A DNA stretch of 64,000 bases from Gigaspora rosea (taxonomy: Eukaryota > Glomeromycota > Glomeromycetes > Diversisporales > Gigasporaceae). The DNA is taken from positions 58,993 through 122,992 of the forward strand of contig QKWP01000372.1 of assembly GCA_003550325.1 (NCBI GenBank), read 5' to 3'. This document shows positions 34,929 through 46,480 of this stretch, one piece after another; the first letter of the stretch is position 1, and the number at the start of each line of letters is the position of its first letter. The notes beneath the pieces were generated by a model. It was not told the origin of the DNA and ran no database searches. It saw only the letters and a list, made by a program, of their open reading frames with translations. The position numbers and the translations under genes were made by a program.

Positions 34929-36801
34929 ATGTCAACACAATCAACATTAAGTTTTCGTTTGAATGCATGTCCAATATGCTTGGTGTGTTTAATCTGTACA
35001 GAAACTTATGGCGAAAATTGTTCTTGCCAACAAAAAGATCTTAATAAAAAACATAAGAAAGGTTCTGATTATATGATTAGTTTTCATAATAAATACTTTA
35101 CAAGGATAGGCGCTAATAAAAAAAAGGTTCGATATGAACCAGAATTTATCGATTGGATTAAAAATAATGTATCCCAAATTATAATCCCAAACAACCAAGA
35201 CTTCATCAATATTTGTCAAAGTTGCATTGAAAATTATAATCAACGAAATCAAAGTAATATTTTATATTATGATATATTATTTTATTTACATTTCAATATA
35301 TAATGATTATTAAAAAATATAGGTCAAAAAGAAAACCAAAATGAATCAAATGATGAAAGTATTGAAACAATAGATTTGACAACTAAAGAGCCTTTAGCTC
35401 ATTCATCCATTATTAATCTTTCAGAAATGGCTAATTTGTCTGAAGTAGCCATGAATCTAAATTATCTGACCTATCTGAAGTAACAGCGACTCAATCAGAA
35501 ATTATCACACCAATAGAACAAGCTAAAAGTAGATATGTTATATACTATATTTTATAATATTTAAATATATTTTTTGAAATTAATTTTATTTTATTTTTAG
35601 CATTTATTACACTAGTATGTTTCGATCGATTCGAAAAACCACATAAAAAACTTGATGGGGCATTGGCGATCCCATACGATCTCGATAGTGTAAAAAGCTT
35701 TGGAGATGTTGAAGAAAACATTCTATCACGTACACTTCCTGAACAATGGGGAAGGATTAAATTAGGTCATATTTGTTACCAAACTTCGAAAACTATGAAA
35801 GCAGATCATTATGATTTAAAATCAGATGGTGCTATTATTGCATTTATTTCTGAGATCAAATGCAAAAAAAATCTCCAATTATGTGTTTATCAAGAAAATG
35901 ATGAAATTACTAGAGCTAGCAAAAGGATTCGTGTAAGTTAATTAAAAGCATTATAAATTTTTATTTATATTAATTTTAATATAGAAATTATTTTAATAAT
36001 TTTATTTAGACGCTTGAAACTGAATCAGATACTATGAATACATTAAATAACATTAAAAAAAAACTCTATGATAACCTTCCATCGTGTGATATTCATGTTC
36101 AAGGTTGTTTGATTTCTGATAATGGAAAGCATCTAAAATTAGATGGAGATTTAATAACATTATGGGCTCGTGCGATTGTAAACTTTTAATGATTTAAATA
36201 ATATGTATTTTATATTATTTACAAATATATATTGATTTTTTTTTAATAAAGCTAATTAAAATGCAAGGTGTTGATGAACTAACACCTCCAAATATTCCAT
36301 CATTTGATAAAAACAAATATCGATATCCAACTTCTAAACGATCATTGAGTGAAGGTTTAATATTTATTATTATGATGATTAAATTTTTTATTTTAATATA
36401 TATAACGATAATAATTTTATATTTATATAGTCCATTCAGAATCTTTAATTGATACTACTATGCAATCCACAACTAATTCTACTGTGCAATCTGTAACTAA
36501 TTCTGCTGCTATATCGACAGCTGCTAGATCAACATTATATTTAACTCTCCATACTAAAAAAAAATCACCTCTCAAATCTAATATTTATATTACCAATAAT
36601 ATGACTTTCCAAAATTTACTTAATTATGTATTTCCTAATGGTCCTCCAAGTGGAAAACGGTTCATAATTAAATCATCATTGGAAATTGGTGGGCAACTTT
36701 TTTTACCAGATCAAATCATAAATCAAGTATTTAAAGAAGCATATAGTCATATTTGGATAGATCTTGAAGACGTTGAAGTAAAATTGGACGATTTGTTTTA
36801 A
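34929..36801 (+). pseudogene. passenger gene of unknown function in the Tc1/mariner-type element (one apparent frameshift)
   Basis: Six exons are supported by GT-AG sites and matching phases: 34929-35253, 35323-35528, 35601-35932, 36010-36177, 36252-36354 and 36431-36801. They would give about 501 aa, but exon 2 needs one added base near 35447-35455, where LSEV changes frame into SHESKLSDLSEVT. Without it, translation stops after about 130 residues. Since all other junctions keep frame, the break is recent or is a sequence error. The N terminus has a Cys-rich cluster (CPICLVCLICTETYGENCSC, residues 18-37), possibly metal-binding. A central acidic/Lys-rich segment and a basic C-terminal segment (LHTKKKSPLKSN) follow, ending in an acidic tail (DLEDVEVKLDDLF). 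I recognise no domain. It could be a transposition accessory protein or a captured host gene; position inside the TIRs is all that supports either. Confidence 0.75.
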
Positions 36802-37039
36802 ATATGCTTTATTTGATTAATTAATAGATTATATAATATATAAATAATGTTATATATAGTAGTAACTGTATTAGGAATATTGTAAAGCAAAATGCATGAT
36901 TATTCAAGTTTTTATGTTTATTATTACAAGTTTGGACCTTGGCATACTTGATTAAATACTATGTTATTCATAGTACATAATATGTATAATATTAAATAAA
37001 ATATATATAGTAGATATATATTCCTGTATTTATTAAAGA

Positions 37040-38224
37040 TTATCGTATATATCCAGCATGTTGATAACATGCACAAGCTAATTTTTTACCGATTGTCATA
37101 CAAGCAAGATCTAAAACATCTAAAGGGTCTTGTATCGATTCTGCCCAAATTTTATTTTGTCTTAAATAATTTTTTATATAAAAAAAAGTTTGCTCGATCT
37201 ATATAAATTATTAAATTATTGAATTATTAGCAGTTAGCTAAAAAATAAATTAAAAATATATATCATAAAAATTACTTACAGTGTTGAAATCGGGCGAATA
37301 AGCAGGTAAAAATTCCAACCTAATTCCTTTTTCATTACAAATATCTTTTAAATATTGACTTTTATGTATACTTGCATTGTCTAGAACTAACACGCTATAT
37401 CGTTCAGGAAATACATTCATTTTTGGTAACTATATTAAAAATATATGTATATAATTGAGATTATTAATACAGTATACAATATCAATACATATTAAATAAA
37501 TTTACTTACTAATACATGCTCAATAAAATTTTCATAGTCGCTAGTGTTCATAGAACCTTCTTGAATACTGTACGCCAAAAGACCATCAATGCACAATGCA
37601 CCTTCAATTGTAAACCGCCTTCCTCGAATAAAAAATGTGTGTTTTCGAGCACGTATTCCAGAAAAACTCCAACCATATCGACGTGATAGTGTCCTTCTAT
37701 CATAGGCCGTTTCATCTGAAAAAACTAGCTGATGCGGTGCATATTGTGACATTCTTAAAATAAAATAATCTATGTCTTCTTTACTTCTTTCTTTTGCGAG
37801 TTTTGAAATCTTTGTGTAATTAAGTTTAAATTAGATTAAAAATTTTACAGTACAATTACAAGTATATATATTTAAAATATACTTGTTTATTTGTATATCC
37901 AAGCCGATGTAGAACTCTCCAAATTGTTGATAAACTAATTCTACGTCCTAACCAAAGTTCCATCTCTGATTGTAGTTCATACAAATACCAATCTGGTCTT
38001 TCGTTCATTAAAGCTTTAAAATATTCTATGTCATCCAAATTTAATAAACGTGGTCTTCTTAGAAGTGCTGGAATCTTTTCGACACACCCATATTTTCGAA
38101 AGTGCTTGAGAATACGACTCACAGAAGACCTGCTAATGCCTAGATGTCTAGCAATCACTCGAATTGCTAAGCCTTCCAAATATTTTTCAACGATTATCCA
38201 ACGAATTCGCTTTGAAAATGTCAT
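37040..38224 (-). CDS. Tc1/mariner (IS630 superfamily) DDE transposase
   Basis: Four exons on the minus strand, 38224-37883, 37809-37510, 37429-37280 and 37198-37040, all joined in phase 0, give 316 aa without stops. The N-terminal third holds two helix-turn-helix regions (VIARHLGISRSSVSRILKHF, about 18-37; and RRISLSTIWRVLHRLGY near 93-110), which bind the inverted repeats. The catalytic triad is visible: D146 in VFSDETAYDRR, D231 in VLVLDNASIH, and E266 in AYSPDFNTIEQ. The 34 residues between the last two make it DD34E, the Tc1 type. The enzyme cuts the element out and inserts it at TA. The start codon lies in the first of three tandem repeats (38211-38425). Introns of 73, 80 and 81 bases are common in fungal copies. 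It looks able to act if expressed. Confidence 0.92.
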
Positions 38225-38425
38225 TTAACAGATAAAAATAGCGATATGTATTATATATCGATATTATTTATATATTTCGATCACTTTGAAAATGTCATTT
38301 AAAGATAAAAATAGCGATATGTATTGTATATCGATGTTATTTATATATTTCGATCGCTTTGAAACATTTAACAGATAAAAATAGTGATATGTATTATAAA
38401 ATATCGGTATTGTTTATATTGCGAT
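38211..38425. repeat. three ~73-bp tandem repeats at the transposase 5' end
   Basis: Units start near 38211, 38285 and 38358 with TTTGAAAATGTCATTTAAAG-like sequence, then ATAAAAATAGCGATATG and TATATTTCGATC. The first includes the transposase ATG (minus strand); the second keeps the same CAT. They lie between the TIR and the gene, so they may hold the promoter or subterminal transposase-binding sites. Confidence 0.85.
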
Positions 38426-38480
38426 CATTATCATTATTGGAATCACGAGTTCATGCTCATTATTACGTAATCGCTCATTA

Positions 38481-38544
38481 CCGAATCAAAAACTTATCGA
38501 ATCGGCCTTTTCACCAGATGTCCCAAAAATAATGAAAACAGCTG
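38481..38544. repeat. right terminal inverted repeat of the Tc1/mariner-type element
   Basis: Reverse complement of the left end, 64 bp, without the 19-base interruption; followed by TA at 38545-38546. Confidence 0.9.
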
Positions 38545-38546
38545 TA

Positions 38547-38946
38547 ATTAACAAGTTAAGACAAATTATCGCAATAGAATTTTGTTAAATAACTAAAAAT
38601 TGTTAAGTACACAATGGTCTGACTATGATAAGATGACTGCTTAAAATCCGTTGATGGCAGAAAGATAAATGTATAAAAAATAATGATCATAAATACAAAA
38701 CATTCCGAATTGTTTATGACATTTGCATGAAGTGATCTTCATTCATCTATCGGAACGGGCTTATTATTTTCCGTCAACATTAATTATCTGCCCAAATCGG
38801 ATAGTAGCACCGAAATAGATATAATTTCAAACAAATTGATAGTTTTTCCGTAACAATGAAGCTACCTTGATTTATTCATCAAATCGGAAATTTTATTATT
38901 TATATTTAATCTAAATATATATTGCTCCTGAAAATAATTATTATAC
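38547..38946. other. AT-rich gene-free sequence between two elements
   Basis: Nothing recognised. Confidence 0.4.
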
Positions 38947-38954
38947 CATATGCT

Positions 38955-39682
38955 TAGTGATACGGGCTGACCTCGGCCCATCAGCCGGGCGGGCGGGCGG
39001 GTCGGCCCTTGACCCACATTCCTGCAGGTCAGCCCGGCCGGTATATAGTTAAATTGTTTTCGTCTGATAAAATTTCATTGTATAACTTATAATTATTAGT
39101 TAAATCACGCGTAGAACATTCTATCCAACTAAAATCGAATAGTCGAATTTTCTAGTCGATATTTATAAATTCAACTAGTCAATTAGGAGTTCTGACTGCT
39201 CGCTGATTAAAGCACTGATTATCGATTATAAGTTAGTAAACCACCGTCATACTTATCACTTTTATTTCCAACTATGAGAAAATAACCCGGTAGATCACCG
39301 GCCATAAGAGGACCCATCGGACCCTCTTATAACCGCTTTCTATTCGCATATAGTAGAACCACTATATATATATGCATCACATGCACTCTTCCTATTATTT
39401 GTAATTTATGTAAAATTATATGTATGTGTGCGCTTATGATGTGCTGATCATTATATCGACTAATTAAATGCATCTCCGTGTAATTTTTTAGCAATTGAAA
39501 TCTTGCACAAGTATCGTGATGTAATTCTGACTATTTTCATATTGAGAAGATCAAATTATAAGACTACTTTGCATTTTTGTTTGACTGAAAGTTTTTTAAC
39601 AATATGATCGGCCCGGTCGACCGGGCAGATTAATTTCCGCAGCCGGGTCGGCCCGAGAATTTGGCATCGGCCCGTATCACTA
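38955..39682. mobile_element. non-autonomous hAT-like element (728 bp) with 8-bp target duplication
   Basis: TIR TAGTGATACGGGC at the left, GCCCGTATCACTA at the right; CATATGCT at 38947-38954 and again at 39683-39690. An exact 8-base duplication with a TAGTG-type end is the hAT pattern. The subterminal regions are strikingly GC-rich (GGGCGGGCGGGCGGG; CGGCCCGGTCGACCGGG), the middle AT-rich. No transposase frame. Confidence 0.9.
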
Positions 39683-39690
39683 CATATGCT

Positions 39691-42040
39691 TCGTAAATTT
39701 ACTCTTATTTTCTGGCATTTCCTATTATACGACAAATTTTATTATAGTTTTTTTTTTTATTTGAATCGATTATAATTTTATCATCAACATCTTGAAAAGT
39801 TTATTCTTGTACTGCTCCATCTTAGAAATTTATCATGATAGGCAACTTAAAAACAACTGAAATGTGAATGATACTGCTAAAAAAGTAACTATTTCAATGA
39901 CATTCAGAAAAATGATTTGAAATTTTGCATGGTATCAGTTTTTTATATTGATTATCGATAAGGAATTACTAATTTCAGTCTTTCCTCATCAATAATATAA
40001 ACAAATTACATATCGGTGAATGCTAAATTCACCCAAATCACATTCCAGTATGTTAACCTGATCCGATTATAAAGATTATGTAAAATTCAGAATTTTTGTA
40101 CTCTAATTAGAATGTTTTGAGTATTCTATTTATACAAATGCGAATAAATAAATCTTAATATGTTTAATTAGCAAAATTTGAAACATTTTAATGAGATTAA
40201 ATACTATTTATAGCAAAGTAAATTCGAATCCAAGCTCTAGATTCGTCTCTTGAGAAAATATTATAAAGCACGAATCAATAAATTATCAATTACGTATATT
40301 ATGATACAGTCTATGCATAAAAATATATTTTGCATAATTGTTCACAATACCGCAGAAAATGATCGTACAAATTTATTATGTCACACGAAAGTTTAGAGAA
40401 TCCTTGTGGTCTCGGTTCAGTATTCGTTAAAAGAATGCTAAACTAATTTGGTTAAAAAAATTCGGAGAATATTTATAATATGGCGCAAATTATCTAAAAA
40501 TTCAAATTGTAACTTCTAGATAAACATTCGGAATTTCAAAAAAAATAAAAACATTACTTTTGTAGCTTATTTTTTCTAAGCAATTCCGAATATTCGTCGA
40601 GGAGGCACAATTTTAATAACAGAAATTTTGAATTTAATAATTGGCAAGTTATTTTTTGATCAGTTGTTCCCGAGTTTAACTCCTTAAATTACTTAATGGC
40701 GCAGATTTGATGAGGCTAAATAAATGATTTGCACCATACAAAACTTAGGTATATTCCAAATTTGAGATGCGCTGACCTTGTAGCATTATTACAAATTGAC
40801 TATTTATTGATATCAGACACAAGTGCATAAATATTATCATAACGATACCTCAGTTACAACAATGTTAAAATTACGCCAAACAGGTTTTAATATGAATTGT
40901 AACTAATGACGTGAATACTGCAAAGCATTTAGTGTATCTAAACAGAAATGTATTAATATACTTCAAGAAAGGAAACAACCAATAAGGAAATGTTAGGTTT
41001 GCGTTTGTATGTAGGGTTAAATATTTGCAACCAATATAATAAAATTTCTCATGGAAGATTTTTTGCTAGAACACAAAAGGCGAATTTCATATGCAAAGTT
41101 TTAAAAATACAAACGAATTTTTTTTTTGCAAAACAAGGATAGTTTTGAACCTCCTGATCGTAATACGTTACATTAAATAATAGTTTTGACTGACTATTCG
41201 CGAGATGTTCGTGGCGATATTTGGGGTTTTGTCCTCTATTTTGTTTTTCCTTTTTTGGAATTTGTGTTACGTAGATAAAATCGAACTTTTCCATAAATGG
41301 AAAATTAAGAGGATTTCTTAACTCCGTTAAAATAGCGATTGTATAAACATTACAATAGCAAAGTTCTCAGAGCACTTCTAGATTCGCCATGTTACGCTCT
41401 AATTTGATTTAGGAATTGATTAAATGTACAGAGTATGGCGTAATTCCACGCGGATAACCCCATTTCAGACAAAATACAGCATTTGATTTGTGTGTGGTGT
41501 ATTTGTGAATATGACCTAAATGTTGCAATTTGTTGGGCACAAAAAATTATCAACTTGAACAGCCAAATATATATGAGATTCAAGACCACGCAAATTTTTT
41601 ATGATTTTTTTATGATTCACATCTTGTATGAGCATTTTCGAAAATCCATTTTGTACGAATATGAACATTTCATCTAATAGCGTAAAATTCTTTAGAAGAC
41701 TTCCATTAATTTATTTTGAATTGATTAACGATTCAACCGTTTTACATATTATTTGGTATGACAGATTACTGTAATATTATGAATTTATTCTATTGTAAGC
41801 ATATGTTTGGATGACATGCTTCGGCATATTCTGGTCAATATTTACTGCGCTAGAATATTTATTACAGTTGCATAAATATTTGACCTCTGCAGGTCAGATG
41901 CCATGAAAATCACTGATTTAATAAATACAAAGATACTTTAGAAACATGATTGATCAATAGATAATCTGGAATCGCCTATGGTGTCACGCCTTTTTTTGAA
42001 AAACGTCATCTTGTCATGATGCAATTCGAGATTATTTTGG
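39691..42040. other. gene-free AT-rich sequence
   Basis: About 2.3 kb with only small spurious frames (for example near 41049-41294 and 41392-41677). No domain, RNA or clear repeat recognised. Confidence 0.5.
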
Positions 42041-42043
42041 TTA

Positions 42044-42283
42044 GGCCGCCTGCAGTTAATTCTTCGGTTAACGTCACTTTATAGGACCCTCGAGAATGGG
42101 GTAGGGGGTAAAATGAAACGAACATATAAAATGAACAAATATGGGCCAATTTCATTGGTCGATGTAAATCAAGTGATCGACGAAGGTTATCCAGCGTTTT
42201 GATTGATTGTTCATTTTTCGGGAGGATACTTTGGAAACTTCAACTGGGGGTGATGTTAACCAAAGAATCAAATTCGAACGGTC
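42044..42283. mobile_element. intact Tourist-like MITE (240 bp) with TTA duplication
   Basis: TTA at 42041-42043 and 42284-42286. The inverted ends contain AATTCTTCGGTTAACGTCAC and, at the right, its near reverse complement. This is the uninterrupted form of the element at 23199-25253 and shows what that one looked like before the later insertion. Confidence 0.85.
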
Positions 42284-42286
42284 TTA

Positions 42287-45200
42287 ATTAACTTGCAAAA
42301 ATAACCAGAGAAAATAAATTTATGATTTTAAAAAAACTGCTAAATTTAATTTTCCTGATTGAAACTTTGTCATTAATATTATCCTAAAATCAATGACAAG
42401 TTTTAAGTGAATTCAACTTAAAACGTAATTGATTAACATTTTACACCCAATCATTGATATGATAGATTTTTGAGTGTATTAATATATTTAATTACCAAAA
42501 CCGCATTTCTTTTAAATAATAAATTATTTCGCGAGTTCTTTTCATTAAATCTTTTCACGAATTTTTTTATCTAAAAAAATTCATATTTTAAGGATCGATT
42601 AAATTCTGATCCTATCCCAACTGTAAAGTTAGTTTGGGCCAAAAAATTCGGATTGGGTTCGGATTGGGTCCGGAATGAACCTGATTTGGGCCTGATAACT
42701 CTTTCATATAAAAGATGACCCCCAAAAACTTCTGATTGGCCTTGTATTCAAGCCGAATTTCGGATCTGGATCGGTTTCAGTTCAATCCTCGATCAGACTG
42801 AATTGAAAAACTCATTTTAAATAGTATGAATGATACTTGTTCTTCAGTGCTTTAAAGCTATAATGTTCTTACCCTATAAAAAAGTCAATTCGTTTTTCTA
42901 TTCCATGCTTTATCCATAAATGTTGCATATTTGTGGAATTTATACCTTCAAATGACGGATATTATCGATCTATCATATCATGTTACAGATTCACGGAATT
43001 TTTACTGAAAATAAGGAATATTTGAATAAAATTTTTTATAGTGTTATCAAATTTTCATTTTTTTTAAAGTAAATGGTTTGTTCCAAAATCGTAGAAAATG
43101 TTTCAAATGACAATTTACAAGAGGATATGAAATGTTATTTCTATTAAGTTAATAAATATTTCGAAAAGTCGTTCAACAAAGTATACAAAATATTTTTTAA
43201 TCATGCATTCACGTGATTAAGCGATCAAAGAATTGTCTCTTTTCCGCTTGTGTCGCTTGGTCTTTTTTATTATTAGTAGATATTAAAGGGATAAGTTTCA
43301 TACCCGATACTGTTTGATAAGTAATAAATACTGGCTGTCACAGATATGACATTTCGGTCTACTTATTAAATGAGCGTTGTTTCCGCCATTCCACTTTTTA
43401 TTTGAATAAAAGAATATACATATATGCATTTGAAATAAATACACATTTTTCTTGTGGGTGAAATAAATTATTACCATCAATTACTAAGCATTTTCTGATG
43501 ATCTTGCTCATTTAATTTATCTTGTTTGGTTTTTTTTGATCTTTATTATGATAAACAAATTTATTGGATTAGTGATTATTAAGCTACCTTTTATTTTCTG
43601 GCGCTTTGAACGATTGCATTAAATGCATTAAAGCTAATTTTCGTAACGTCAAATCATAATCAAGAACATTTGTATTTGTACATTCATTATTTGTAGAATA
43701 TCTTTTGATTATTGATCAAAAGTAAAAATATTTAGCAGCTTTCATTGACTGAATGATAAATCCTAATATTAGTCAAAAATTCTTAAAATAACTAGCCTAT
43801 AGCAGTTTGCAAAAAGGTGAGATCATGTCTTGCAATTCACGGGAATCAACAGTTTCTAGCAGATTTTTTAGTTCTCTGAAATTTTCAATAAATATAGATG
43901 ACACTGATTGAAAAATATAATCTACAAGAAATTTAAAGATTCCGCTATCTTAAACGCGAAAATCATAAAGTCACACCTGCGAAATAATGAGAGGTTCAGT
44001 ATTAAAGTGCGCGAATCTAATTTTGACAGAAATAGATGACGTATTCATTTTTAATGAGCGGTGTATTAACTTTATTTCATTTTCCGATAAATTTGAAATG
44101 ATAATCCTTATCGGTGAAATTATTTATTTCGTTAAATGGGGTCTCTGAACACTTCCATTTCATTTTCCGATTCAAAATTTGGATAACAAATAAGATTTTT
44201 AAACTCCGAAATACGCAATTTTTTTTTAATCATGAAACCCCTCAATGTAAGTATTCTACTTTTTGAGTAGATATTTAGAATTTCTATAATCGTATGCCTA
44301 AAATGTTTCTAAAAAGTATTTCGGCAAACTACATTTTAAATGAATATTTATCTTGTGAAAGAGTTTAAAAAATTTCGTAAGTAATATAAAAATCAATTAG
44401 TTAATTTCAGTAACTATAAAGACTAACATAGCAGATTAAAGGTGCTCTCAAGAATCACTTTCAGTGTGATTGCCAGTTATAGAGTTGTGCACAAGAATTA
44501 TAATTAATTGAAGTAATCCTTACGATAATTTTGCCAAATATTTTTGTTGCGAAATGTGGATATTAAATTTTGGCCGATCATGATAAAAAAGATGGTCTCT
44601 GACTATCTTTTTTGTCTTCATGATAATGACACGTTGAACGCATAAATTATTTTCCACTGATCAAAAATTGAGAACTGACCTATTAATTTAGGTGCTAGAT
44701 AGCATTTTCGGCATCAATTAGCTACTCCGAAAATAATACAAAATAATATGATTTTTTATTCTTAACAAGTGTATTACTGTTTAGTAACATATGAACTTTG
44801 AATGAAATATGGACCGTACTACCAATGCTTACAAATGATTATGTAATCTCAATCTCTGACAAAAACATTAAAGAGGTAAAGTCTTGTGACCAAGTTGCAT
44901 GAACATATTCAAATGAAAAATATAATCATAATTTATAACAAAACATGCGTGACTGCTTTCGTTCTTACATTATAATCTTTTATATATCACTTGGCAACTA
45001 CATTCAATAATTAACATTTAGTGTACGAGTTTGGTTTTATTATTATTAATATTCATGAAGCTCTCCGTTTTGTTGATTATTTTTATTTACGCACTTATTT
45101 AACGCCACTTAAGAATTGATATGGAACTTATCTGACTATAGGCAGTAAATTAGATAGATAAAACTATTGATGATCACAAATGATTGTCGGACAAGGAAGG

Positions 45201-46480
45201 AAGTTCATGTTTCATGACTTAATACGCGTATGAATCTAACCAAAGATTTGTACAGAAATTAATTTTTGTTGTTCCATTAACAAATAAGCTTTGCAAATAT
45301 AGCTTAGCCTACATGTTATTTAATAAATCCATATTCAAATTTATTTCTTATTTCAAGCTATCGTAAAATTTATAACTTACTGTATAGATAAGAAGATTAT
45401 CTCAGTATTAAAGCTTGAAAATTTAACGCATTGATCACATGAGTTTTAAAAGTTACCTTGTTGACTCGTGATCATATGCATTCATGCGAATTCATACGAG
45501 CTCATGCAAAGTTGTGCATTTCTATTTTTTGGATCTTATGTTTCAACTATTAAGAACCATCGAAAAACGATATATGGTTTTGATCGAAGTATTGAGTTTG
45601 ATTTTATTAAGTTTCAATATCAATCTTGTTGTATTGCGTTACATTGTCATAACAGATATTATTACTTGAATTCGAGTGCTAGCATATTATTGTATTTTCA
45701 AGCTTAGATCTTGGCGGTTTGATTTTACAAAAGCCCCATTTGTAGGAGTTTAATAGATCTTGGCGTTTTGTTTTACACAATATTCCTTGTCTCGACATTG
45801 TGCTTTTGATATTAAAAGATTTTAATAACGAGATCATTTGATCATACAGTGACATATACTGATTAAGTAGTGCAGCCAAGAGTTGACTCACAGTTTGTGA
45901 ATACAAAACAAATCTCAGGTCGATAATCGAATTAATTGTTTCACTTCTTGGCATATATTTTATTATGAAGTTAGACATAATCATCGATGCCAAAATTATA
46001 GAGGTATGTAACTAATCTAACTGATCAATAAGCAAAAAGTAGAAAGGATGATTATCAATTGTTGTGTTTGCAAAGAGCTTATTATATTTCATATGAAATC
46101 ACTAGAAATTAGCTATTATCAGTCGAATAAATAATTTAAAATTTCGGTGATTTCTGTTACATTATCTTAAAAATCAGAGTCTCGGCTTTTTGAAAACATT
46201 ATTAATTTAAACACATGAATAAAGGGATTTACAGAATAAAATACTGTTTTTAAATTGGAAAACAAAGTAAATAGTACGTATAGTAAGAAAACCATTAATT
46301 AATAAATCTATGATCTGTATCACTAGACCAAAAAAGTGTGAAAATTCAAGATTCATCATTGTATAATTACTATTTTATCGATTAAAATAAATAGAAAAAT
46401 AGTGTATACTGTATAATTTTAGCATTCCCACAAAGTCGAAGGCAGAATCATTGTGTCAACAAACGATTCTGGATTAGGGT
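42287..46480. other. gene-free AT-rich sequence
   Basis: About 4.2 kb. A short repeat of GGATTGGGTTC type lies at 42640-42670. Frames of 60-104 codons (43298-43480, 45468-45707, 45679-45993) have no recognised similarity. No transposon ends were clear. Confidence 0.5.

Larger units (their letters stand above)
34760..38544. mobile_element. complete Tc1/mariner-type transposon with a passenger gene (3785 bp)
   Basis: The left end CAGCTGTTTTCATT and its reverse complement at the right end lie between TA dinucleotides (34758-34759 and 38545-38546), the target duplication typical of Tc1/mariner. The TIR continues past GGGACATCTGGTGAAAA to an inner block GGCCGATTCGATAAG, covering 34760-34841 and 38481-38544. 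The left arm has an extra 19 bases between the two blocks. Inside are an intact DD34E transposase on the minus strand and an unrelated six-exon gene on the plus strand, tail to tail with 238 bases between their stop codons. Usual Tc1 elements of 1.3-2.4 kb carry only the transposase; the extra length here is the passenger. Confidence 0.9.

Noticed and set aside
37492-38224. Transposase as two separate broken ORFs
   Set aside because: GT-AG introns with matching phase join these pieces and two further exons into one intact protein.
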